A DNA stretch of 9,819 nucleotides from DATBMY01 sp036554605 (GTDB lineage Bacteria > Acidobacteriota > Blastocatellia > UBA7656): assembly GCA_036554605.1 (NCBI GenBank), contig DATBMY010000110.1, positions 1 to 9,819 of the forward strand, written 5' to 3'. Positions 6,348 through 9,819 of this stretch are shown one piece after another; the first letter of the stretch is position 1, and every line of letters starts with the position of its first letter. The position numbers and the translations under genes are program-made. The notes beneath the pieces were generated by a model. The model made no database searches and was not told where the DNA came from. It saw only the letters and a program-made list of their open reading frames with translations.

Positions 6348-7094
6348 TCATTGTCTGGCGGAAGGCGGGTTGAGAAGCCTCTTCAGTTTGGCGATTATCC
6401 TGTTAAGTATCGAGCCTATGCTTATTGGAGATAGATCAAGGCTCATCATCTGTCTTATCTCCTCAAGCGTCAACCCCTCATAAAAACGAAGCTTAAAGAT
6501 AGTAATATCCCGCTCTCGGTGTCTTCCGGTCACGGCCCTTTTGAGCGCGGCCTCGATCTCTTCTCTAAAGAATGCGGAGGTGGGATCTGAGGCCGAATTG
6601 TTGTCGAGCTCCGTCAGCGCGTCGGCATGCAATGTGCTGTCGCCGGTTTTTTCGACCATCTCGTCAAGCGAGAGGCTTATCTTCGGGCGCTTGAGCGCCT
6701 TCGCCTCGCGAAAATAATCGAGCACCACGTTTGTAGAGATGATCCCCAGATACTGATATATCGAATTCTCATGAAGCCCTTCAAATTGCTTTATGGCGCG
6801 GCTCTTCTCTCCTATCAGCCTCATATAGACGCCCTGAATAAGATCCTCTATCAGGTCGTCCGGGAACTGGGGCCTGCGGTCTGTTTCATTCCTTGCTTTG
6901 CGATTGAATGTCTTTGCGACCTTGGTCCTAATGACCGAGTGGTATCTGCGGACGAATTCGGCCCAGGCCGCCTCATCAGGAGGGCGTTGCGCGCACTTCT
7001 TCAGTAATTCCGTGACGGTCAGTTCGGTCTTCACGGGACACATATCCCCTAGAATGGACGTTGGATAATAGACAACTCGCTCTGTTTTGCTCAT
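6348..7094 (-). CDS. ECF-type sigma-70 family RNA polymerase sigma factor
   Basis: The 248-residue protein has the two-domain layout of ECF sigma factors. Region 2 (about 40-138) includes D-D-L-I-E-D-L-I-Q-G-V-Y-M-R-L, which fits the core-binding helix, and Y-L-G-I-I-S-T-N-V-V-L-D-Y-F-R-E, which fits the -10 recognition helix. Region 4 (about 175-241) contains I-F-K-L-R-F-Y-E-G-L-T-L-E-E-I and a helix-turn-helix ending S-I-L-N-R-I-I-A-K-L-K-R-L-L. It is longer than classical ECF factors: a charged stretch sits inside region 2 (about 63-78) and a roughly 35-residue linker joins the domains. No anti-sigma gene is adjacent. ATG 7094 gives the longest protein but has a weak ribosome site. ATG 7043 and GTG 7034 are in-frame alternatives, downstream of AGGGG at 7050-7046, that would remove 17 or 20 residues without touching region 2. 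The stop lies one base from the hemC stop. The target promoters are unknown. Confidence 0.83.
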   Translation of the reverse strand: MSKTERVVYYPTSILGDMCPVKTELTVTELLKKCAQRPPDEAAWAEFVRRYHSVIRTKVAKTFNRKARNETDRRPQFPDDLIEDLIQGVYMRLIGEKSRAIKQFEGLHENSIYQYLGIISTNVVLDYFREAKALKRPKISLSLDEMVEKTGDSTLHADALTELDNNSASDPTSAFFREEIEAALKRAVTGRHRERDITIFKLRFYEGLTLEEIRQMMSLDLSPISIGSILNRIIAKLKRLLNPPSARQ

Positions 7095-7126
7095 AGCCCG
7101 CTGTACTGATATGAGTAACGGGCTAT
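7093..7126 (-). repeat. Inverted repeat overlapping the sigma factor start codon
   Basis: ATAGCCCG (7093-7100) and CGGGCTAT (7119-7126) are exact inverse copies, eight bases each, around an 18-base spacer. One arm contains the A and T of the ATG at 7094. In the leftward transcript this could fold over the start codon and limit translation, or the site could bind a protein. If a downstream start is the real one, the repeat lies wholly in the leader. Confidence 0.5.
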
Positions 7127-7166
7127 TTTATTTCTGAGGTAACGCGCGCCGCTCAAGACGGCTGAG

Positions 7167-7175
7167 AGTATAGCA
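7167..7175 (-). promoter_or_regulatory. Possible extended -10 promoter for the sigma factor gene
   Basis: On the minus strand the sequence reads TGCTATACT (7175 down to 7167), an extended -10 with the TGn element and five of six matches to TATAAT. No good -35 lies 17 bases upstream, which is common for extended -10 promoters. Transcription would begin near 7160 and give a leader of about 66 bases before ATG 7094, containing the 7093-7126 inverted repeat. Confidence 0.4.
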
Positions 7176-7215
7176 AATACTACTCGCCGCCCGGTAGCAC
7201 AAATTGCGCCATGGT

Positions 7216-8043
7216 CTATTTGTAATCGCCGAGGTCAACCCCCTCAAGCGGGAAGCGGGGGAAGTGGCTCAGCGGCCCATGTCCCGCCCCGAGCGCGGGC
7301 GCCGTCCTTATACCGAGGGTGATATATTGTTTGGCTATTGGGATTGAATCGCGCAGAGAGTTTCCGCGCGCGAGCAGTGAGGCGAGCGCGGAAGATAGGG
7401 TGCAGCCGGTTCCGTGCGTGCTTTTTGACTTTATGCGCTCGGAGGTATAAGGCGTAGCGCCGAGCTTGTCGACTAGCAAGTCGGTTGCCGTCTCGCTCTT
7501 TGTGTCCCCGCCTTTGACCAGCGCGGCCCGCGCGCCAAGCTTAAAGAGAGCCTCCCCGCCGCGCTTCATGTCTGAAAGCTCCATAGCTTTTATGCCGGTG
7601 ATTCGCTCGGTCTCCGCGGCGTTGGGGGTCACAACCGAGGCCAGAGGGAATAGCGATCGAATCAATGTCCGGAGCGCGCTGTCGTCTATCAAATCATAAC
7701 CGCTCGTGCTTCGTACCACCGGATCGACAACGACGTGCGGAACACGCGCGGAAGCCAGTATGGCGGCTACCTCTTCAATAATCTCGGTCGTCGGCAGCAT
7801 ACCGGTCTTGACGGCGGCGATCTCAAAGTCGTCAAACAGCGGCTCGATCTGTCTTCGAACCTCTTCGCGCGAAAGGTGCCGCGCTCCATAGACGCCCTGC
7901 GTGTTTTGAAAGGTCACGCTCGTCACCGCCGCCACGCCGTAGCAGCCAAACGCGCTTATGGTTTTGATATCCGCGAGAATGCCCGCGCCGGCCGACGGGT
8001 CGTGTCCGGCAATGGTCAGTATGACGGGTGGTGGGTGGCTCAA
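7216..8043 (-). CDS. thiD: Hydroxymethylpyrimidine/phosphomethylpyrimidine kinase
   Basis: ThiD phosphorylates hydroxymethylpyrimidine and then its monophosphate, giving the HMP-PP used by ThiE in thiamine synthesis (cytoplasm). The 275-residue product is a complete ribokinase-fold member. It has I11-A-G-H-D-P-S-A-G-A-G-I-L-A-D at the substrate site, V-K-T-G-M-L at 78-83, D-P-V-V at 107-110, V-T-P-N-A-A-E at 138-144, and the anion-hole and catalytic motif H210-G-T-G-C-T with C214. The start is TTG: minus-strand bases 8043-8040 read TTGA, so the thiE stop TGA overlaps the thiD start, and AAGGAG lies a few bases upstream inside thiE. This gives tight translational coupling to thiE. No intrinsic terminator is evident downstream. 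Confidence 0.95.
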   Translation of the reverse strand: MSHPPPVILTIAGHDPSAGAGILADIKTISAFGCYGVAAVTSVTFQNTQGVYGARHLSREEVRRQIEPLFDDFEIAAVKTGMLPTTEIIEEVAAILASARVPHVVVDPVVRSTSGYDLIDDSALRTLIRSLFPLASVVTPNAAETERITGIKAMELSDMKRGGEALFKLGARAALVKGGDTKSETATDLLVDKLGATPYTSERIKSKSTHGTGCTLSSALASLLARGNSLRDSIPIAKQYITLGIRTAPALGAGHGPLSHFPRFPLEGVDLGDYK

Positions 8044-8702
8044 TCTGCTCCTTTGATAATCTTAACTATTTCCGGAAGGCTCTTTGCCTTCGCGAAAAGG
8101 GAGATCGCGGCAATCCCCGATGCGCCGGCATCCAGCGTATGCCTGAAGTTCGACAGGCTAATGCCGCCGAGCGCAAGCACGGGGATATTGACCCGCGCGC
8201 AAACTTCGCCCAGGGCCTTTATGCCGACGGGAGGGCCATAGGCCATTTTGCTTTCAGTCTCGAAGACTGGCCCAAAGACCAAAAAATCAGCGCCGCCGCG
8301 CGCCGCCGATTCAGCTTCCTCGACGTTGTGAGTTGAGACCCCTATCATGATTTCGCCGCCAAACGTTGCTCGCACGACGCGGGCGGGGATGGAGCGCGTC
8401 GCAAGATGTACGCCCGCGCCTGCCGACAGGGCTACGTCGATGCGGTCATTGACCAGGACCCTCGCGCCCGTGCTGGCGGCCGCCCGGACAGCGGATTGGG
8501 TAAGATAAAGCAGATGGCGGGCAGGCAGATCGCGCTCCCTGATCTGTATCAGGTCGACGCCCGCGGCCATCGAACGCTCGATTAATTCAATCAGCCTGCG
8601 TTGCTCGTTTGCGCCCTTCGCCGGATGAAGCGCCTTCCGGTCCGTTATCAGGTAGAGCAGGGGCTTCGAATATTTTGCTATCGGGCTCATAGCTCTGACC
8701 AT
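8040..8702 (-). CDS. thiE: Thiamine-phosphate synthase
   Basis: ThiE condenses HMP-PP with hydroxyethylthiazole phosphate to thiamine monophosphate. The 220-residue TIM-barrel protein shows D-L-I-Q-I-R-E-R-D (50-58), V-L-V-N-D-R-I-D-V-A (82-91), G-V-H-L (97-100), G-V-S-T-H-N (121-126), F-G-P-V-F-E-T-E-S-K (143-152) and P-V-L-A-L-G-G-I (174-181). These match the diphosphate, thiazole and phosphate sites. The usual Q-L-R-E-K reads Q-I-R-E-R, a conservative change. TenI, the non-catalytic relative, is less likely because the G-P-V-F-x-T-x-x-K motif and the thiD partner are present. Two starts are possible, ATG 8702 and ATG 8690; neither has a strong ribosome site. Both lie inside the upstream membrane-protein gene, an overlap of 104-116 bases, because recognisable ThiE sequence begins at once (L-L-Y-L-I-T-D-R). 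Confidence 0.93.
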   Translation of the reverse strand: MVRAMSPIAKYSKPLLYLITDRKALHPAKGANEQRRLIELIERSMAAGVDLIQIRERDLPARHLLYLTQSAVRAAASTGARVLVNDRIDVALSAGAGVHLATRSIPARVVRATFGGEIMIGVSTHNVEEAESAARGGADFLVFGPVFETESKMAYGPPVGIKALGEVCARVNIPVLALGGISLSNFRHTLDAGASGIAAISLFAKAKSLPEIVKIIKGAD

Positions 8703-8976
8703 CCGACTGCAATGCGCGCGTTGTCTTCTTGAAATGCACGATCTCCCATACGCCCATAAGAATATTTAGCAGCCCGAGCCCCGTAACCGCGCCGCGCGCA
8801 TAGCCGCTCCTCATGACATCGGCGACAAAGGGCATATTCATTTTATCGGCGATTACGACGAGAAGGTAGTTCTCATCCCAGGCGGGGTCTTGGACCCACG
8901 GCAGCAACACGAGCAGTATCCCAATCTCCAAACAGATCAGTATAAAAAAGACGAGTGTGAGCTTTGAGGAGTTCAT
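8587..8976 (-). CDS. Small two-helix membrane protein of unknown function
   Basis: The 129-residue product has two hydrophobic segments, about 7-27 and 58-81, joined by a loop with the pattern P-x-W-D-E-N-Y. The second helix begins with S-G-Y-A-R-G-A-V-T-G-L-G-L-L-N, and resembles small uncharacterised membrane proteins that I associate with Acidobacteriota. No enzymatic motif is visible. The start ATG 8976 has AGGA nine bases upstream. Residues after about 91 are hydrophilic, rich in Gly, Ser, Pro and Glu, and are encoded entirely within the overlap with thiE in another frame, so this tail may be a late extension. It is the first gene of the probable thiE-thiD operon, but nothing ties it to thiamine beyond position. 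Confidence 0.68.
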   Translation of the reverse strand: MNSSKLTLVFFILICLEIGILLVLLPWVQDPAWDENYLLVVIADKMNMPFVADVMRSGYARGAVTGLGLLNILMGVWEIVHFKKTTRALQSDGQSYEPDSKIFEAPALPDNGPEGASSGEGRKRATQAD

Positions 8977-9098
8977 GGGTTTAGGTCCTGGGAATTAAGG
9001 CCCTGGTCTAGCTGGCACGTTTTGCACTCGGTCTCTGGCGGAAACTCTGCGTCCAAAACCGGATCAAATCCTGAACCCTAAATCCTGACCCCTTAATC
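8977..9098. repeat. Degenerate heptamer repeats at both ends of the gap, opposite orientation
   Basis: On the plus strand the right end reads TGAACCC, TAAATCC, TGACCCC, TTAATC (9072-9098), preceded by CAAATCC (9065-9071). It can equally be read as two 14-bp copies at 9066-9079 and 9080-9093, identical at 13 of 14 positions. The left end reads GGGTTTA, GGTCCTG, GGAATTA (8977-8997), whose reverse complements are TAATTCC, CAGGACC and TAAACCC, the same kind of 7-bp unit in inverse orientation. GGGTTTAGG (8977-8985) can pair with CCTAAATCC (9077-9085) with one wobble. The AGGA ribosome site of the membrane-protein gene lies inside the left copy. The middle of the gap holds nothing I recognise. Confidence 0.5.
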
Positions 9099-9100
9099 TA

Positions 9101-9819
9101 TCATTCGTTCTTTCCGGCCTGCAACTCCTTTATCTTCTCAGCCACCTCGCGATAACCTACGTCGAGCCCATAGACCTCCATATACGCATCAAGAGCCTTT
9201 TCGGTATCGCCCATCTCTTCGTAGCACATACCGATCTCATACCTGAGCGCCTGGTATTCATCTTCCGGCCTGTTTGGTATCTTGAGCCCGCGGTTGAACC
9301 ACTGCACCGCAACTGTTGGCATGCTCTTTCGCTTGAAGCATACGCCGAGCATGTTGCAACACTGTATATAATCCCCCTTGGGATCTTCGGCGCCGGCCAT
9401 TTTGAATGCGCGCTGGAACTCTTCAATGGCATCATCCAAAAGCTCCATGTCTTTGTAAGCGAGCCCGAGACTGTAGTGGGTTTCGAAATCGATCAAAGGT
9501 TTCAGCTCGCCGCCATTGTCCTTCAGTTCCTCGAATATCTGTTGCAGCTCTTCCTCAGGAGAAATAGGTCTGGAAACAGATGGCGCGGGTTCGGGCGCGG
9601 CGGACTCTTCGGGCTTGAGTCCTATCTCCAGCTGCTCGACTTCCTTCGATTCGCCCTCGGTGGAATCGACTCCGGTCCCGTCGCTTTCGAACCCGAGGGT
9701 TCCCATAGTAAATCCCGCCGCATCCATTTCAAATGGCATCGACTCGGGCTCTTCGGCAAAAGATGACGGCTCAACAGCCGCCGCTTCAGCCGCCGCCGCT
9801 TCTTCGCTTTCCGGCACAG
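9101..9819 (-). CDS. Acidic TPR-repeat protein, 5' partial
   Basis: The frame is open to the window edge, so about 238 C-terminal residues are seen. The GTG at 9817 is more likely an internal valine than the start. The first 85 or so visible residues are low-complexity and acidic, rich in Ala, Glu, Ser and Pro, and probably disordered. Then come three TPR units at about 111-140 (E-T-H-Y-S-L-G-L-A-Y-K-D-M), 150-180 (N-M-L-G-V-C-F-K-R-K) and 188-220 (Y-E-I-G-M-C-Y-E-E-M-G-D-T-E-K-A-L). TPR units form protein-binding superhelices. The first repeat resembles TPR proteins I recall from Acidobacteriota and deltaproteobacteria. No membrane segment is visible here. The partner and function cannot be told, and the missing N-terminus may carry another domain. 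Confidence 0.78.
   Translation of the reverse strand, partial: VPESEEAAAAEAAAVEPSSFAEEPESMPFEMDAAGFTMGTLGFESDGTGVDSTEGESKEVEQLEIGLKPEESAAPEPAPSVSRPISPEEELQQIFEELKDNGGELKPLIDFETHYSLGLAYKDMELLDDAIEEFQRAFKMAGAEDPKGDYIQCCNMLGVCFKRKSMPTVAVQWFNRGLKIPNRPEDEYQALRYEIGMCYEEMGDTEKALDAYMEVYGLDVGYREVAEKIKELQAGKNE

Noticed and set aside
9013..9026. TGGCACG followed by TTTTGCA, resembling a sigma-54 promoter
   Set aside because: The GG-to-GC spacing is two bases shorter than the strict sigma-54 requirement, and the plus-strand direction leads only into the 3' end of a minus-strand gene.

Overview
The window is about 9.8 kb of gene-dense bacterial chromosome with moderately high GC. It carries nine protein-coding genes, two of them cut by the window edges. 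I see no rRNA, tRNA, CRISPR array, transposase or phage gene. The gene set resembles Acidobacteriota, perhaps Blastocatellia: a C5-type heme cluster with a CcsA/HemX-like protein, an ECF-type sigma factor of acidobacterial style, a small two-helix membrane protein with an RGAVxGLGLxN motif, and a TPR protein with an ETHYxLGLAYK-type repeat. This placement rests on remembered family resemblance, not on a search, and is only moderately secure.

Layout, left to right. (1) 3-740 (+) is the C-terminal part of a PaaA/BoxB-like ferritin-fold di-iron oxygenase, closed by a strong intrinsic terminator (760-793). (2) 895-2058 (+) is a 12-helix MFS transporter whose best start is a GTG with a strong Shine-Dalgarno, downstream of the longest possible reading frame. 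(3) 2059-2415 is a 357-bp AT-richer gap with several inverted repeats and no gene. (4) 2416-3255 (+) is a Crp/Fnr-type regulator with a long basic N-terminal extension. (5) 3328-6346 (+) is a tight heme-biosynthesis cluster: ccsA/hemX-like, hemA and hemC. HemA makes glutamate-1-semialdehyde from glutamyl-tRNA, HemC makes hydroxymethylbilane, and the HemX/CcsA-like membrane protein links heme synthesis to the membrane or to cytochrome c maturation. (6) 6348-7094 (-) is an ECF-like sigma factor running tail-to-tail into hemC with one base between the stop codons.

(7) 7216-8976 (-) is a probable operon read leftward: small membrane protein, thiE, thiD. ThiD makes the pyrimidine diphosphate (HMP-PP) that ThiE couples to the thiazole phosphate to give thiamine phosphate. 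thiE and thiD overlap by four bases (TTGA), and thiE starts well inside the membrane-protein gene. (8) 8977-9100 is a short gap with degenerate 7-bp repeats at both ends in opposite orientation. (9) 9101-9819 (-) is the C-terminal part of an acidic TPR protein.

Most of the window is ordinary housekeeping content. The points that merit a second look are the structured gap before the Crp/Fnr gene, the basic extension of that regulator, inverted repeats that overlap the starts of the ccsA/hemX-like and sigma genes, the long membrane-protein/thiE overlap, and the heptamer repeats. I did not find convincing evidence for a wholly new biological system here.
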